Below are positions 20,628 to 31,179 of a stretch of DNA of 64,000 nt, piece after piece. This DNA is from Chelatococcus composti (lineage in GTDB: Bacteria > Pseudomonadota > Alphaproteobacteria > Rhizobiales > Beijerinckiaceae), in NCBI RefSeq assembly GCF_014201415.1, contig NZ_JACHEH010000001.1:606184-670183 (forward strand). Reading direction: 5' to 3'. The position numbers and the translations under genes are program-made. How positions within the stretch are numbered: the first letter of the stretch is position 1; each line of letters starts with the position of its first letter. The notes below the pieces were generated by a model. That model was not told where the DNA came from, made no database searches, and worked only from the letters and a program-made list of their open reading frames with translations.

Positions 20628-21428
20628 TCAGCTCTCGTCGGCAGCCCGCGGGGTGCAGATGGAGCGCTTGCCGCCCTCGCGGATGAAGTCGAGAATCTCC
20701 GTCACGACGGCGTGGTCACGGAATTCCGCCGCCACATCTTCCACGCGCTCGCGCAGGCTGCCCTCGTCCGCAAAGAGCAGGCGGTAGGCACGCCGGACGG
20801 TGTGGATGTCCTCGCGCGAGAAGCCGCGGCGCTGCATGCCGATGATGTTGAGGCCCGAGAGGCGGGCGCGGTTGCCCATCGCCATGCCGTAGGGGATGAG
20901 GTCGTTCTCGAGCCCCGACATGCCGCCGACGAAGGCATGCGAGCCGACGCGCGCGAACTGGATAACCGCCGCCCCGCCGCCGAGGATGACGTAGTTGCCC
21001 ACGGTCACGTGGCCTGCGAGCATCACGTTGTTCGACAGGATGACGTTGTTGCCCAAGTGGCAGTCGTGCCCGACGTGGGAATTGGCGAGGAAGGCGCAGC
21101 GGTCGCCGATGACCGTCTTCATGCCGCCCCCCTCGGTGCCGGGGTTGAGCGTCACGCCTTCGCGGATGATGCAATCGGCGCCGATCTCCAGCGTCGAGGG
21201 TTCGCCCCGGTACTTCAGATCCTGCGGCTGGTGGCCGACGGAGGCGAAGGGGAAGATCCGCGTGCGCGGCCCGATTGTGGTGCGGCCCACGACCACGGCA
21301 TGGCTGATGAGCTCGCAGCCGTCGCCCAGCGACACGTCCGCGCCGACATGGCAGTAGGGACCGATGCGAACGTCCTCGCCGAGGCGTGCACCATCCTCGA
21401 CAATGGCCGTCGGATGAATCTGGGGCAT
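20628..21428 (-). CDS. lpxA: UDP-N-acetylglucosamine O-acyltransferase
   Basis: First step of lipid A synthesis: moves an R-3-hydroxyacyl chain from ACP to UDP-GlcNAc. The 266 residues form a left-handed beta-helix of hexapeptide repeats (IHPTAIVEDGARLGEDVRIGPYCHVG onward), with the catalytic-type histidine in NSHVGHDCHLGNN near residue 128 and a C-terminal helical domain. It follows fabZ with a 3-bp gap. Confidence 0.97.
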   Translation of the reverse strand: MPQIHPTAIVEDGARLGEDVRIGPYCHVGADVSLGDGCELISHAVVVGRTTIGPRTRIFPFASVGHQPQDLKYRGEPSTLEIGADCIIREGVTLNPGTEGGGMKTVIGDRCAFLANSHVGHDCHLGNNVILSNNVMLAGHVTVGNYVILGGGAAVIQFARVGSHAFVGGMSGLENDLIPYGMAMGNRARLSGLNIIGMQRRGFSREDIHTVRRAYRLLFADEGSLRERVEDVAAEFRDHAVVTEILDFIREGGKRSICTPRAADES

Positions 21429-21431
21429 AAC

Positions 21432-21896
21432 CTACTCTACGACCAGCATGGCGCTGACTTCCGCCTCGCAGACGAGCGCGCCGTTGACCTTCGCCTCACC
21501 ACGATACCACCACATGTTGCGGCGGTTGGCGAGCTTGGTCATGTGGTACTCCACCGTGTCGCCCGGCACGACAGGCTTGCGGAACTTGGCCTTGTCGATG
21601 GTCATGAAATAGACCTCCTTCGGCCGCGCCTTCTGGGCGAGCTTGGAGGCCACGCACATTGCGCCCGCGGTCTGGGCCATGCCCTCGATCATGAACACAC
21701 CGGGGAACAAGGGGCGGCTGGGGAAGTGCCCCATGAACTGCGGCTCATTGTAGGTGACGTTCTTGATGCCGATGCAGCTCTCGTCACCCTTGATCTCGAT
21801 GATGCGGTCGATGAGCAGGAAGGGATAACGGTGCGGCAGATAGCTCAGGATCTGCACGATATCGGCAGCCTCAAGGCCCGTGGTCGCATCGTTCAT
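21432..21896 (-). CDS. fabZ: 3-hydroxyacyl-ACP dehydratase FabZ
   Basis: Dehydrates 3-hydroxyacyl-ACP in fatty-acid elongation and competes with LpxA/LpxD for the same substrate, which explains its place in the lpx run. The 154-residue hot-dog fold has [13 protein letters not shown] and the catalytic [19 protein letters not shown] (His and Glu). Start at 21896 is preferred because GGGGAG lies 9 bp upstream; a start at 21917 would add seven residues and place that ribosome site inside the gene. Confidence 0.95.
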   Translation of the reverse strand: MNDATTGLEAADIVQILSYLPHRYPFLLIDRIIEIKGDESCIGIKNVTYNEPQFMGHFPSRPLFPGVFMIEGMAQTAGAMCVASKLAQKARPKEVYFMTIDKAKFRKPVVPGDTVEYHMTKLANRRNMWWYRGEAKVNGALVCEAEVSAMLVVE

Positions 21897-21948
21897 TGTT
21901 TCGTTGTCTCCCCGCACAACGCAGACGCCGGGCGCCCGCTGTGCTTCC

Positions 21949-23001
21949 TTATCTTTCGCCGGCGTCGCCCCGCCGTGCCGCCAGATCCTTCAACGTCATC
22001 AGTTCGCGCAGCCAGGCACGCATGGGCTTGGCGGGCGAGCCACCCCATTTCACTCCCGGGGGCACGTCGGTTGCGACATTGCTCGAGGCCGCGATCTGCG
22101 CACCCATGCCGATGCGGACGTGCCCGACCACACCGACCTGGCCCCCGAGGACGACAAAGTCCTCCAACGTCGCGCTGCCGGCAATACCGACCTGCGAGAC
22201 GATGACGCAATGGCGACCGATGACGACGTTATGACCAATCTGCACCAGGTTGTCGATCTTGGTGCCCTCGCCGATCACGGTGTCGCGGCTGGCGCCACGA
22301 TCGACCGTCGTGTTGGCGCCGATCTCCACGTCGTCCTGGATGATCACACGGCCGATCTGGGGCACCTTGTAATGTCCCTCGGCCCCCATGGCAAAACCGA
22401 AGCCGTCCTGCCCGATCTTGGCGCCGGCATGCAGGATGACGCGGTTGCCGATGAGCGCGTGCTGCACCACGACCCCGGGGCCGATGGAGCAGTTGCGGCC
22501 TATGCGCACGCCGGGGCCGACGACGGCATTCGACGAAATGACCGTACCAGAGCCGATCTCGGCTCCGGGGCCGATGCTCGCGCCTGGATCGACGATGACG
22601 CCCGTCTCGAGCCGCGCCTGGGGATGGACATAGGCACCGGGCGAGACGCCGTCGGCGCCGAACTGCGAGCCCGGCCGCGCTGCCGCCGGATACATCAGCG
22701 TGAGCACCTTGGCGAAGGCGCGGTACGGCTCCGGCACTACCAGTGCGACGCAGCCCGCCGGCACGCGCGCGGCAAAACGCCTGGAGACAAGACAGGCGCT
22801 CGCCCGCGTGGCGCTGAGCGCGTCGGCGTAGCGCGGGTTGTCCATGTAGGCGAGATCACCCTCTCCCGCGCTCTCGAGCGGCGAGATGCCGGTGATCTCC
22901 ATCTGCGGGTCGGCACTCGCAGGCAGCTCCGCACCCGTGAGAGACGCCACCTCGGCGAGCGTCGGGCGCGCGGCCTGAACGAAGAATACCGGATCCGACA
23001 T
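21949..23001 (-). CDS. lpxD: UDP-3-O-(3-hydroxyacyl)glucosamine N-acyltransferase
   Basis: Adds the second hydroxyacyl chain in lipid A synthesis. The 350-residue protein has the N-terminal uridine-binding domain ([23 protein letters not shown]), then a long hexapeptide beta-helix including the catalytic histidine region [13 protein letters not shown], and a C-terminal helix ([21 protein letters not shown]). The ATG at 23001 is chosen since the upstream in-frame extension runs through the bamA terminator hairpin. The gap to fabZ is 52 bp. No skp/ompH gene sits between bamA and lpxD, as is usual in this order of bacteria. Confidence 0.96.
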   Translation of the reverse strand: MSDPVFFVQAARPTLAEVASLTGAELPASADPQMEITGISPLESAGEGDLAYMDNPRYADALSATRASACLVSRRFAARVPAGCVALVVPEPYRAFAKVLTLMYPAAARPGSQFGADGVSPGAYVHPQARLETGVIVDPGASIGPGAEIGSGTVISSNAVVGPGVRIGRNCSIGPGVVVQHALIGNRVILHAGAKIGQDGFGFAMGAEGHYKVPQIGRVIIQDDVEIGANTTVDRGASRDTVIGEGTKIDNLVQIGHNVVIGRHCVIVSQVGIAGSATLEDFVVLGGQVGVVGHVRIGMGAQIAASSNVATDVPPGVKWGGSPAKPMRAWLRELMTLKDLAARRGDAGER

Positions 23002-23022
23002 CGCCAGAAATATCTTTCGCCT

Positions 23023-23049
23023 GAAACAGAAGCGGCCCTTGCGGGCCGC
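23023..23049 (-). terminator. Terminator-like hairpin between bamA and lpxD
   Basis: GCGGCCC and GGGCCGC (23032-23038 and 23043-23049) with a 4-nt loop. On the minus strand it is followed by TTCTGTTT. It lies 13 bp past the bamA stop and just before the lpxD start, so it could lower expression of the lpx genes relative to bamA. Confidence 0.6.
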
Positions 23050-23062
23050 CTCGAGGTGAGCA

Positions 23063-25399
23063 TCAGAAGCTCGTGCCGCCCGAGAAACGGAAGGCCTGGG
23101 TCTGGTCTCCCGTCGCCTTCGACAGGACGAAGGCATAGTCGAAGCGCAGCGGTCCAAGCGGCGACTGCCAGAGCAGGCTCACGCCGACCGAGGAACGGAT
23201 CTTCTTGTCATCCTTGACGTTGAGACACTCCGGCTGCTGAGGATTGACCGGATCAGCATTGAGCGCCGGGCAATAGATCGAGCCATCGCCGTTGAGGTCG
23301 AAGAACTTCTTGCCCTCGTAGCCGAAAAGCGTGCCGGCGTCGGCGAAGACGGCGCCGCGCAGGCCAAACTCGCGCGGCAGGCCGAAGATCGGGAACTGCA
23401 CTTCGAGCGTGCCACCGAAGTAGGTCGTGCCGCCGAGCGCGTTGGCGCGGTAGTCGCCCGTCATGTCGCGCGGGCCGATGCCGGACGGGGCGAAGCCGCG
23501 CACCAGCGACGGGCCGAGGAAGAAGTTGTCGACGATGCGCAGGTCCTTGCCGCCGAAGGCGCGGATGTGGCCACCCTGCACCTTGACCATGCCGACCACG
23601 TCGTCAAACAGCTCGTGGTAGTAGCGCGCCTCGGCCGTGGCGCGGATGAAGCGCGAGTCGCCGCCGAGGCCGGCGATCTCCGGCTTCACCTCGGCGTAGA
23701 AGCCCGACCGCGGATCGCGGATGTTGTCGAGCGTGTTGTAGGACAGGGTGGCGCCGACCAGCGACGTCCAGGTCGTGCCGACAGCTTCCTTGATCGCGAT
23801 GGAAGCCTCGCCGTTCCACGTGCACTGCGGGTACATGGCGGTGCCGTTCGAGTTGAGCGGCGTCAGGCCCGGCAGCGGGATGGAGCAGTCGTTGTAGGGC
23901 TTCGAGTAGGTGTTCGGGATCTTGAGCTCGGACTGGTACAGCGAATACCGCAGCGTCAGCGTCACCTCTTCGGTGATCGGCAGGCCGAGGCGGAGCTGGC
24001 CGCCCGTCACGCGGTTCTCGTAGCGCGAGTAGTTGGTGTTGTCGGTGTATTTCGAGAACAGGTCGACACCGAAGGCCATGCGCTGGCCAAGGAAGTACGG
24101 CTCGGTGAACGAGAACTCGACGCCCTGCGCGCGCTGGCCCCAGGCACCGGCGAGACGGACATACTGGCCGCGGCCAAGGAAGTTCGACTCGGAGACAGCG
24201 ACCTCGCCGATGAAGCCGTCGGAGGTCGAGTAGCCGCCCGAGATCGAGAACTGGCCGGTGGACTGATCCTCGACATCCACGTTCACAACGACGCGGTCAG
24301 GCGTGGAGCCGGGCTCGTTGGTGACGCGGACGGTCTTGAAGTAGCCGAGGTTGTTGAGGCGGCGCACAGCGCGGTCGATGAGCACCTGGTTGTAGGCGTC
24401 CCCCTCGCCGATGTCGAACTCGCGGCGAATGACATAGTCGCGCGAGCGGGTGTTGCCGCGCACGTTGATGCGCTCGATGTAGACCCGCGGCCCCTCCTCC
24501 ACGACATAGTCGAGGGAGATGGTGCGCGTAGCCGGGTCGCGCGAGCCACGCGGGCGCACGGTGAGGAACGGGTAGCCACGCCGGCCGAGCTCGGCCGTCA
24601 TGTTGGTGAGGGTCTTCTCGACAGCCTCGGCGTTGTAGACGTCACCAGCCGAGAGGCGCGTCATGCGCTGCAGCTCCTCGGCCCGCACCTCCGGCACCTG
24701 CGAATCGACTGTGACGTTGCCAACGCGATACTGCTCGCCCTCGTCCACCGTGATGGTGACGATGTAGCCCTCGCGCGCTTCGTCGAACACCGCATCGGCG
24801 GAGACGACACGGAAGTCGGCATAGCCGTTCTTCAGGTAGTAGCGACGGATCAGCTCGAGGTCGGCGGAGATGCGGTCGGGGTCGTAGACGTCCGTGTTCT
24901 TGAGGAACGACAGGAAGTTCATCTCCGTCGTCGTCATCAGGTTGCGCAGCTTCGACGACGAGAACGCCCTGTTGCCGACGAAGTTGATCTCCTTGACGCC
25001 GGTCTTGTCGCCCTCATCGATGGTGAAGACGACGTCGACCCTGTCGTTCGCCAGGGGCACCATGCGGGCACTGACCTTGGCCAGGCTGCGGCCGCCGCGG
25101 CGATAGATCTCGCGGATGCGCTCGATATCGTTGTCGACGGTCGACTGGCTGTAGGGCGTGCGCGCCTGCGTCTGCAGCTCGGGGCCGAGCTGCTCGGACT
25201 TCAGCTTCTTGTTGCCCTGGAAGACCACGCGGTTGATGAGCGGCGCGCTGACGCTGGCCGTCTGGCCGCCGGAGCGCGTGCTGCGCGCCGACTGGGCAGT
25301 GGCGACCTGTGCGCTCGCAACGATGGCCACACTGGCAAGGAGCACGCCTGTCAGGCGACGCGCCACTCTGGCCCGGCGGTTCTTCACATTCCGCGTCAT
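23063..25399 (-). CDS. bamA: Outer-membrane protein assembly factor BamA
   Basis: Central subunit of the BAM machine that inserts beta-barrel proteins into the outer membrane. The 778-residue protein has a signal peptide of about 36 residues (arginine-rich start, hydrophobic [12 protein letters not shown], then AQVATA). Five POTRA domains span about 50-400 (first one [17 protein letters not shown]). A 16-strand barrel follows to the C-terminal Phe (FRFSGGTSF). The ATG at 25399 precedes the signal peptide; an upstream start at 25516 would add 39 unrelated residues. It is 150 bp downstream of rseP. Confidence 0.97.
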   Translation of the reverse strand: MTRNVKNRRARVARRLTGVLLASVAIVASAQVATAQSARSTRSGGQTASVSAPLINRVVFQGNKKLKSEQLGPELQTQARTPYSQSTVDNDIERIREIYRRGGRSLAKVSARMVPLANDRVDVVFTIDEGDKTGVKEINFVGNRAFSSSKLRNLMTTTEMNFLSFLKNTDVYDPDRISADLELIRRYYLKNGYADFRVVSADAVFDEAREGYIVTITVDEGEQYRVGNVTVDSQVPEVRAEELQRMTRLSAGDVYNAEAVEKTLTNMTAELGRRGYPFLTVRPRGSRDPATRTISLDYVVEEGPRVYIERINVRGNTRSRDYVIRREFDIGEGDAYNQVLIDRAVRRLNNLGYFKTVRVTNEPGSTPDRVVVNVDVEDQSTGQFSISGGYSTSDGFIGEVAVSESNFLGRGQYVRLAGAWGQRAQGVEFSFTEPYFLGQRMAFGVDLFSKYTDNTNYSRYENRVTGGQLRLGLPITEEVTLTLRYSLYQSELKIPNTYSKPYNDCSIPLPGLTPLNSNGTAMYPQCTWNGEASIAIKEAVGTTWTSLVGATLSYNTLDNIRDPRSGFYAEVKPEIAGLGGDSRFIRATAEARYYHELFDDVVGMVKVQGGHIRAFGGKDLRIVDNFFLGPSLVRGFAPSGIGPRDMTGDYRANALGGTTYFGGTLEVQFPIFGLPREFGLRGAVFADAGTLFGYEGKKFFDLNGDGSIYCPALNADPVNPQQPECLNVKDDKKIRSSVGVSLLWQSPLGPLRFDYAFVLSKATGDQTQAFRFSGGTSF

Positions 25400-25549
25400 C
25401 AGGTGCCTACCCTCTTTATTCTTTCCCGAACGAACCGTCTGTCGATTGCCCGGAGTATGGGTCGAAGACGCTTCTACAGAGTTTATGTCGGTCTGCAAAC
25501 GGGCCGAAGGCGCCATCCGCGCATTTTTCAGGCAAGCGTTGCTGGCTGG

Positions 25550-26713
25550 TCACGTCGCTCCGAGACCGAAAACAGCGCCCAGATGCTGCAGATCGTTCCA
25601 CGTCACGAAGAGCATGAGCATGAGCACCAAGGCAAGCCCAATTCTGAAGCCGATCTCCTGTGCCTGCTCACTGAGGGGGCGTCCGCGCACCGCCTCGATG
25701 GCGTAGAACAGGAGATGGCCGCCGTCGAGCATCGGCACCGGAACGAGATTTATCAAGCCAATAGAGACAGATAGGATCGCCGCCAGGTTGATGAGCCCGG
25801 CCAGTCCGCCCATGGAAGCGACCTCTCCGGAGACCTGCGCGATGCGTATCGGGCCGGAGAGCTGATCGGTCGATTCGCGGCCCGTGAGAAGCTTTCCGAC
25901 ATAATCGCCGGTCCGCTCCACGATGTACCAAGTATCTGTTAACCCTATCCTCAAAGAATCAACGAGACCGTATTCCTTGACGGTCCAGTCGCCGGGGTCA
26001 CGGGACGCGCGCAGGCCCAGCAGACCGATGCGCTGCTTGCCGAACGGCGTCGTCATCTCGCGCAGGTCGGGAATCGCCGTCAGCGTGACTTCGCGGCCGT
26101 TGCGCTCGACGGTGATGGTCAGCTCCTCGCCCGGACGCGCGCTGATGACACGCTGCATGTCAGCGAAGCTTTCCATGGGCTGCCCGTTGATGGTCAGCAC
26201 AAGGTCGCCGGGAAGGATGCCGGCGCGTTCGGCGGCGCTGCCCGCTTCCACCGTATCGACGCGCGGCAGGAGGATGGCCCGGCCGCCGAAGTAGACGCTC
26301 GCCGTGAAGATGGCGATGGCGAGCACGAAGTTAGCGATGGGACCGGCCGCGACGATTGCCGCCCGGGCGCCGACGCTCTTGTGGTAGAAGCTGCCGCGCC
26401 GCTCCTCCTCCGACATGGTCTCCAGGACCTCGCGGTCCGGCACGCTGGCGCTGTTGGCGTCGCCGGCGAAGCGGACATAGCCGCCAAGCGGGATGGCCGA
26501 GATGCGCCAGCGCGTGCCATGGCGATCCGTCCAGCCGACGAGCTCGCGCCCGAAGCCGATGGAAAAGGCCTGGACGGCGACTCCGCAGCGGCGGGCCACC
26601 CAGAAATGGCCGAGCTCGTGGAAGAAGACCACGATCGTCAGCACGAACAGGAAGGGGACGAGATAACTCAGCAATCCCCACGCCGCGCCGATCACCGTGC
26701 CCGCAATGTCCAT
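25550..26713 (-). CDS. rseP: Site-2 zinc metalloprotease RseP
   Basis: Intramembrane protease that cuts anti-sigma factors and remnant signal peptides. The 387-residue protein has the zinc motif HELGH in the first helix (about 31-35) and the second metal ligand in LVPVPMLDGGHL. One PDZ domain lies at about 130-210 (PGDLVLTINGQPMESF) between the helices, rather than the two seen in E. coli. Start at 26713 follows GAGGAG at a good distance; a start ten codons upstream at 26743 is possible. It sits between dxr and bamA, as in most proteobacteria. Confidence 0.95.
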   Translation of the reverse strand: MDIAGTVIGAAWGLLSYLVPFLFVLTIVVFFHELGHFWVARRCGVAVQAFSIGFGRELVGWTDRHGTRWRISAIPLGGYVRFAGDANSASVPDREVLETMSEEERRGSFYHKSVGARAAIVAAGPIANFVLAIAIFTASVYFGGRAILLPRVDTVEAGSAAERAGILPGDLVLTINGQPMESFADMQRVISARPGEELTITVERNGREVTLTAIPDLREMTTPFGKQRIGLLGLRASRDPGDWTVKEYGLVDSLRIGLTDTWYIVERTGDYVGKLLTGRESTDQLSGPIRIAQVSGEVASMGGLAGLINLAAILSVSIGLINLVPVPMLDGGHLLFYAIEAVRGRPLSEQAQEIGFRIGLALVLMLMLFVTWNDLQHLGAVFGLGAT

Positions 26714-26747
26714 CACCCACTCCTCGCCGGGCGCGATCTGCACCCGT

Positions 26748-27908
26748 TCAGTATGATTGCCTCAAATATGCACGGGTCCTTTCCCGTGCGGCCAGATCCA
26801 CTGCCAACGCCTCGTCGATCTCGGCCGGCGCGGGCCCCCCGCCCTCATGCGTGCAGACCGCCTCGACGAGGCGCGCGATATCGCCGAACCTGATGCGTCC
26901 CGCAAGGAAGGCCTCCACCGCGACCTCGTTGGCCGCGTTGAGCACCGTCGGCGCGGCCCCGCCCTGCTCCAGGGCCTCGCGCGCAAGCCGCAGGGCCGGG
27001 AAGCGTGCCGTGTCGGGTTCGGCAAAAGTAAGGCACCCCATTGCGGCAAGATCGAGCCGCGGAACCGCCATGTCGAGACGCTCCGGCCAGGCGAGGCAAT
27101 GGGCCACCGGCACGCGCATGTCCGGCATCGCGAGGCCGGCCGCGAGCGAACCATCCCGGAAATGCACGATGCCATGCACGATCGACTGCGGATGCACCAC
27201 GGCCCGGAGCCGCGCAGCCGGAAGGCCGAAGAGATGGTGCGCCTCGATCAGCTCGAGGCCCTTGTTCATGAGCCCCGCGGAATCCACGGTGATCTTCGCG
27301 CCCATCGACCAGTTGGGATGCTTCAGCGCCTGCTCGGGCGTCGCCTCGGCTATCGCCTGTGCCGGCCAGTCGCGGAACGGCCCGCCCGAGGCCGTCAGCG
27401 TCATCGCCTCCACATCTTCGACGGTTGCGTTGCCGAGGGCCTGGAAGAGCGCGTTGTGCTCGGAATCGAGAGGCAGGACAGTTGCGCCGGCCCTTGCCGC
27501 GTCGCGCATGAATACGTGGCCGGCCGTGACGAGGCATTCCTTGTTGGCGAGGGCGATGCGGCGGCCGGCACGAAGCGCGCGGTGGGTGGGGCGCAGTCCA
27601 GCCGTGCCCGCGATGGCGGCCACGACGAGATCACACTCGCGGTCGACCGCCTCGAGCACTGCCGTCTCGCCCGCCGCGCTCGCGATGCCGCTGCCGGCCA
27701 GTGCCTCCGCCAGGGCCGGACCACCCTCACCGTCCGCCAGCACGGCGAGGCGCGCGCGCAGGCGCAGGGCCACCGCGGCGAGGGCCCGCGCATCGCGACC
27801 GCCAATGACAGCCTCGACCTCGAAGCGGTCGGGGTGAGCGGCAACGACATCGGCCACCGCCGATCCGACGGAGCCGCTTGCGCCGAGAATGGTGATGCGC
27901 GTCGCCAT
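26748..27908 (-). CDS. dxr: 1-deoxy-D-xylulose-5-phosphate reductoisomerase
   Basis: Converts DXP to MEP, the committed step of the non-mevalonate isoprenoid pathway. The 386-residue protein has the NADPH-binding GASGSVGSAV (about 9-18), the metal and substrate region with LPLDSEHNALFQ, and TLTASGGPFRDW. The ATG at 27908 is chosen for the canonical MATRITILGASG; a longer reading runs antiparallel through cdsA and is not plausible. It follows cdsA with an 11-bp gap. UppS, further upstream, uses the pathway's products. Confidence 0.96.
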   Translation of the reverse strand: MATRITILGASGSVGSAVADVVAAHPDRFEVEAVIGGRDARALAAVALRLRARLAVLADGEGGPALAEALAGSGIASAAGETAVLEAVDRECDLVVAAIAGTAGLRPTHRALRAGRRIALANKECLVTAGHVFMRDAARAGATVLPLDSEHNALFQALGNATVEDVEAMTLTASGGPFRDWPAQAIAEATPEQALKHPNWSMGAKITVDSAGLMNKGLELIEAHHLFGLPAARLRAVVHPQSIVHGIVHFRDGSLAAGLAMPDMRVPVAHCLAWPERLDMAVPRLDLAAMGCLTFAEPDTARFPALRLAREALEQGGAAPTVLNAANEVAVEAFLAGRIRFGDIARLVEAVCTHEGGGPAPAEIDEALAVDLAARERTRAYLRQSY

Positions 27909-27919
27909 CGCCTGCCACC

Positions 27920-28795
27920 TCAAAGTGCCGACGCCCGGACGACGGCCCCCACGACAAGCCCCATACCGACGAGAAGGGCCACGGCCCAGAAGGCGTCGAG
28001 CCGGTCCATCACGCCGCCGTGACCCGGGATGATCTGGCCGGAGTCCTTCACCCCCGCCCGGCGCTTCAGCGCGGATTCGGCAAGATCGCCGAGCTGGCCG
28101 AGCGCGGAAGCAAGGGCCGACGCGATGCCGATCAGCCACAGTGGCACCTGCTGCGCAACGCCGTAGCCCTGGGCGACCGCGACGACGGTCATGCCGGCGA
28201 GGCAGCCCGCCGCGAGCCCGCCGAAGAAACCGGACCATGTCTTCTTGGGGCTCACGCTCGGCCACAATTTTGGCCCGCCGAGGGTGCGCCCTGAGAAATA
28301 GGCGGCGATGTCCGTCATCCAGACGACGGCGAACATCCACAGGATGACGACGAGGCCGACGTCGGGCAGCGCCCGCGCCGCGACCGGCACGAGCCCGATG
28401 ACGGCCGCATAGAGCAGCCCCGCGAGAGCCCACAGGCGCGAGGTGCGATTGCGCCCGAGGGCGGCGAGGCCCGCGGCACCCACCGCAAGCGCGGTCAGGG
28501 CCGACGGCAGGTTGCCGCTCACCGACAGGATGATGGCAGCCACGGCCACTGCCGCGGCGCCGCCGAGCGCCAGGGCAGGCTCGTCACGCGCCGGCGACAG
28601 AGCCACCCATTCGCGGCAGACGAGCGCGCCCGCGAGGGCCCAGAGCAGGTCGAAGGCAAGGCCGCCCCACCAGGCGGTGCCAAGCGCCAGGACGACGAGG
28701 GCGATGCCGGACAGCGTGCGCCGCCCGAGCTCGGAGGAGAGGAAGGATGCGATCGTGCGGGGCGTAGCCGGCGGCGGCGGCTCGGGCGAGGCCAT
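27920..28795 (-). CDS. cdsA: Phosphatidate cytidylyltransferase
   Basis: Makes CDP-diacylglycerol from phosphatidate and CTP, the branch point of phospholipid synthesis, in the inner membrane. The 291-residue protein has about eight hydrophobic helices and the CDS signature near the C-terminus, SALKRRAGVKDSGQIIPGHG, with GVMDRLDA after it. The ATG at 28795 lies 5 bp from the uppS stop. An upstream extension would overlap uppS. Confidence 0.95.
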   Translation of the reverse strand: MASPEPPPPATPRTIASFLSSELGRRTLSGIALVVLALGTAWWGGLAFDLLWALAGALVCREWVALSPARDEPALALGGAAAVAVAAIILSVSGNLPSALTALAVGAAGLAALGRNRTSRLWALAGLLYAAVIGLVPVAARALPDVGLVVILWMFAVVWMTDIAAYFSGRTLGGPKLWPSVSPKKTWSGFFGGLAAGCLAGMTVVAVAQGYGVAQQVPLWLIGIASALASALGQLGDLAESALKRRAGVKDSGQIIPGHGGVMDRLDAFWAVALLVGMGLVVGAVVRASAL

Positions 28796-28800
28796 GACGC

Positions 28801-29571
28801 TCAGGAACTCGCCGACAGGCCGCCGTAGCGCCGCTCGCGCCGTGCGAACTCCGCGAGCGCCTCGTCGAACGTGGCCTCGTCGAAATCCGGCCACAGCACC
28901 GGCAGGAAGACGAGCTCGGCATAGGCCGCCTGCCAGAGCAGGAAGTTGGACAGGCGCTGCTCGCCCGAGGTGCGGATGATGAGGTCCGGATCCGGCACGC
29001 CCGCGAGGTCGAGACGGGCTGCGACAGCAGCGGAATCGATAGCCTCGGGCGCGAGGCGTCCGGCCAGAACATCCTCAGCGATGCGCCGCGCGGCTCGGAC
29101 AATCTCCTGCCGCGAGCCGTAATTGAAGGCGACGACCAGCGTGAGGCCGGTGTTGTCGCGCGTGACGCTCTCCGCCTCCTCGAGCAAGGCCGTGATGTCG
29201 GGCTGGAGGTCCGCCCGCTCGCCGATGATGCGGACGCGGACGTTGGCCCGGTGCAGCTCGGCGAGATCGCGCCGCACGAAGAGCTTGAGAAGATTCATGA
29301 GGTCGGCGATCTCGCTCGCCGGCCGGCGCCAGTTCTCTGACGAGAAGCTGTAGATGGTAAGGTAGCGGATGCCCCGTGCCGCGGCAGCGCGCACGGTGCG
29401 GCGCACCGCCTCCACGCCGCGCCGGTGCCCTTCGGCGCGCGGCAGGTGGCGCTTCTGCGCCCAGCGGCCGTTGCCATCCATGATAATGGCGACATGGGTG
29501 GGAAGGCCGCCCCCGCCGGCCACAGCCCCCGCTACCTCCGCTGCCGTTGCCGGCTCGGTTACTACCGTCAT
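28801..29571 (-). CDS. uppS: Isoprenyl transferase (undecaprenyl diphosphate synthase)
   Basis: Builds the C55 lipid carrier for peptidoglycan and O-antigen by cis-condensation of isopentenyl diphosphate. The 256-residue protein has [21 protein letters not shown] with the catalytic Asp32, [10 protein letters not shown], and [20 protein letters not shown] near the end. An approximately 22-residue Ala/Gly-rich N-terminal lead precedes the conserved core, so the true start could be slightly downstream. It lies between frr and cdsA on the same strand. Confidence 0.95.
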   Translation of the reverse strand: MTVVTEPATAAEVAGAVAGGGGLPTHVAIIMDGNGRWAQKRHLPRAEGHRRGVEAVRRTVRAAAARGIRYLTIYSFSSENWRRPASEIADLMNLLKLFVRRDLAELHRANVRVRIIGERADLQPDITALLEEAESVTRDNTGLTLVVAFNYGSRQEIVRAARRIAEDVLAGRLAPEAIDSAAVAARLDLAGVPDPDLIIRTSGEQRLSNFLLWQAAYAELVFLPVLWPDFDEATFDEALAEFARRERRYGGLSASS

Positions 29572-29634
29572 CGACCTGTCCTCACGGCGCTATCGGCCAG
29601 ACGTCGCACCGCGCGCCGCCCCCCTTCATGCAAG

Positions 29635-30195
29635 TCAGACCTGCATGATCTCCTTTTCCTTGGCGGCAAGGAGCTGGTCAATCTCGGCAATCGCCTGGTC
29701 GGTCGCCTTCTGGACGAGATCGGCCTCGCGGGCGTGATCGTCCTGGCTCATCTCGCCGTCCTTCTCGAGCTTCTTCAGCGTGTCGAGGCCGTCGCGGCGG
29801 ACGTGGCGCACCGCGATGCGCGCCTCTTCCGCATACTTGTGTGCGACCTTGACCAGCTCCTTGCGGCGCTGCTCGTTCATCTCCGGAATGCGCAGGCGGA
29901 TCACCTGCCCTTCCGTCTGCGGGTTGAGCCCGAGGTTAGATTCGCGGATGGCCTTCTCGACGGCCGAAACCATGCCGCGGTCCCACACCTGCACGCTCAG
30001 AAGGCGCGGCTCGGGGACGCTGATGGTCGCAACCTGGTTGAGCGGCATCATGCTGCCGTAGGCATCAACCTGGATGGGCTCGACCAGGCTGGCCGAGGCC
30101 CGCCCGGTGCGCAGTCCGCTCAGATCGTGCTTCAGGGACTGCACGGCGCCCTGCATTCGGCGCTTGATGTCGGCGAGGTCGTATGTCTGGCTCAT
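29635..30195 (-). CDS. frr: Ribosome recycling factor
   Basis: Splits post-termination ribosomes together with EF-G. The 186-residue all-helical/beta-alpha-beta protein has [54 protein letters not shown] and EERRKELVK-like [20 protein letters not shown]. The ATG at 30195 opens [14 protein letters not shown]; a longer upstream reading is not conserved. It follows pyrH by 100 bp. Confidence 0.97.
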   Translation of the reverse strand: MSQTYDLADIKRRMQGAVQSLKHDLSGLRTGRASASLVEPIQVDAYGSMMPLNQVATISVPEPRLLSVQVWDRGMVSAVEKAIRESNLGLNPQTEGQVIRLRIPEMNEQRRKELVKVAHKYAEEARIAVRHVRRDGLDTLKKLEKDGEMSQDDHAREADLVQKATDQAIAEIDQLLAAKEKEIMQV

Positions 30196-30295
30196 TTTTT
30201 TGCTCGCTCCCTGCAAGATATCGCGGCGACGTTGAGCGCGCCGGAGCCTCCGGGTCAAGCCCCTCATCTCGGAACGGTGAACACGACAGTGCAAG

Positions 30296-31009
30296 TCACG
30301 CCGCGGGAGCGACGACCGTGGCCCGACCGCCGCCCTCGAGCACTGCGCCGATCGAGCCTGGCTCCTCAAGGGAGAATACGACGATGGTGAGCCCCGCTTC
30401 CCGCGCCAGCGCGAAGGCGGCAGTGTCCATCACCTTGAGATTGCGGGCGATGGCCTCGTCGTGTGTCAGGCGGTCGAAACGGGTGGCGTTCGGATCCTTC
30501 TTGGGGTCGGCCGAGTAGACGCCGTCGACATTCGTCGCCTTCATGAGCAGCGTACACGACAGCTCGGCCGCGCGCAGCGCCGCGCCGGTATCGGTCGTGA
30601 AATAGGGATTGCTGGTGCCGCCGCCAAGGATCACGACCTTGCCGTGGGCCATGTGATCGAGCGCGCGCTTGCGCGCGTAGCTTTCGCACAGCGAGGGCAT
30701 GGGCACGGCCGACATGGCGCGCGCTGGCACCCCGGCGGCCTCGATGGCGTGCTCCAGCGCCAGGGCGTTCATGACGGTGCCGAGCATGCCGATGGAATCG
30801 GCGGTGGGACGGTCGAGTCCCTTGTTGAGGCCCTGCACGCCGCGGAAGAAGTTGCCGCCGCCCACGACGACGGCAATCTCGTGGCCGGCCCGGGCGGCCG
30901 TGGCGATGTCGTTGGCGAGCGCCGTCAGGGTTTCGCCATGGATGCCGGCCTTGTCCGGCCCTGCCAGTGCCTCACCCGACAGTTTGATCAGCGCTCGTTT
31001 ACCCGACAT
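30296..31009 (-). CDS. pyrH: UMP kinase
   Basis: Phosphorylates UMP to UDP; hexameric and allosterically controlled by GTP and UTP. The 237-residue amino-acid-kinase fold shows KLSGEAL (about 8-14), [13 protein letters not shown], and [18 protein letters not shown] terminator separates it from tsf upstream (170 bp), so pyrH-frr and the downstream genes probably have a promoter in that gap. Confidence 0.97.
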   Translation of the reverse strand: MSGKRALIKLSGEALAGPDKAGIHGETLTALANDIATAARAGHEIAVVVGGGNFFRGVQGLNKGLDRPTADSIGMLGTVMNALALEHAIEAAGVPARAMSAVPMPSLCESYARKRALDHMAHGKVVILGGGTSNPYFTTDTGAALRAAELSCTLLMKATNVDGVYSADPKKDPNATRFDRLTHDEAIARNLKVMDTAAFALAREAGLTIVVFSLEEPGSIGAVLEGGGRATVVAPAA

Positions 31010-31134
31010 CGTCCCATCAGCCTCCGCAAGCGCCTGCCCTGATCAGAGGATCCTGGCAGGCATCACAACATTCGTGACCGGGCAACCCGTCAGCGCCTTG
31101 TCCCGCCGGCGGGATGCCCGGCCGTCTCATCTTA

Positions 31135-31163
31135 CAAAAACGGCGGCGCTTGGCGCCGCCGTT
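31135..31163 (-). terminator. Intrinsic terminator of rpsB-tsf
   Basis: AAACGGCGGCGC and GCGCCGCCGTTT, a 12-bp perfect stem with a short loop, followed on the minus strand by TTG after an uninterrupted run of five Ts (31140-31136). It lies 17 bp past the tsf stop. It is one of the strongest terminators in the window. Confidence 0.92.
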
Positions 31164-31179
31164 TCCGGGAACCTCGGCC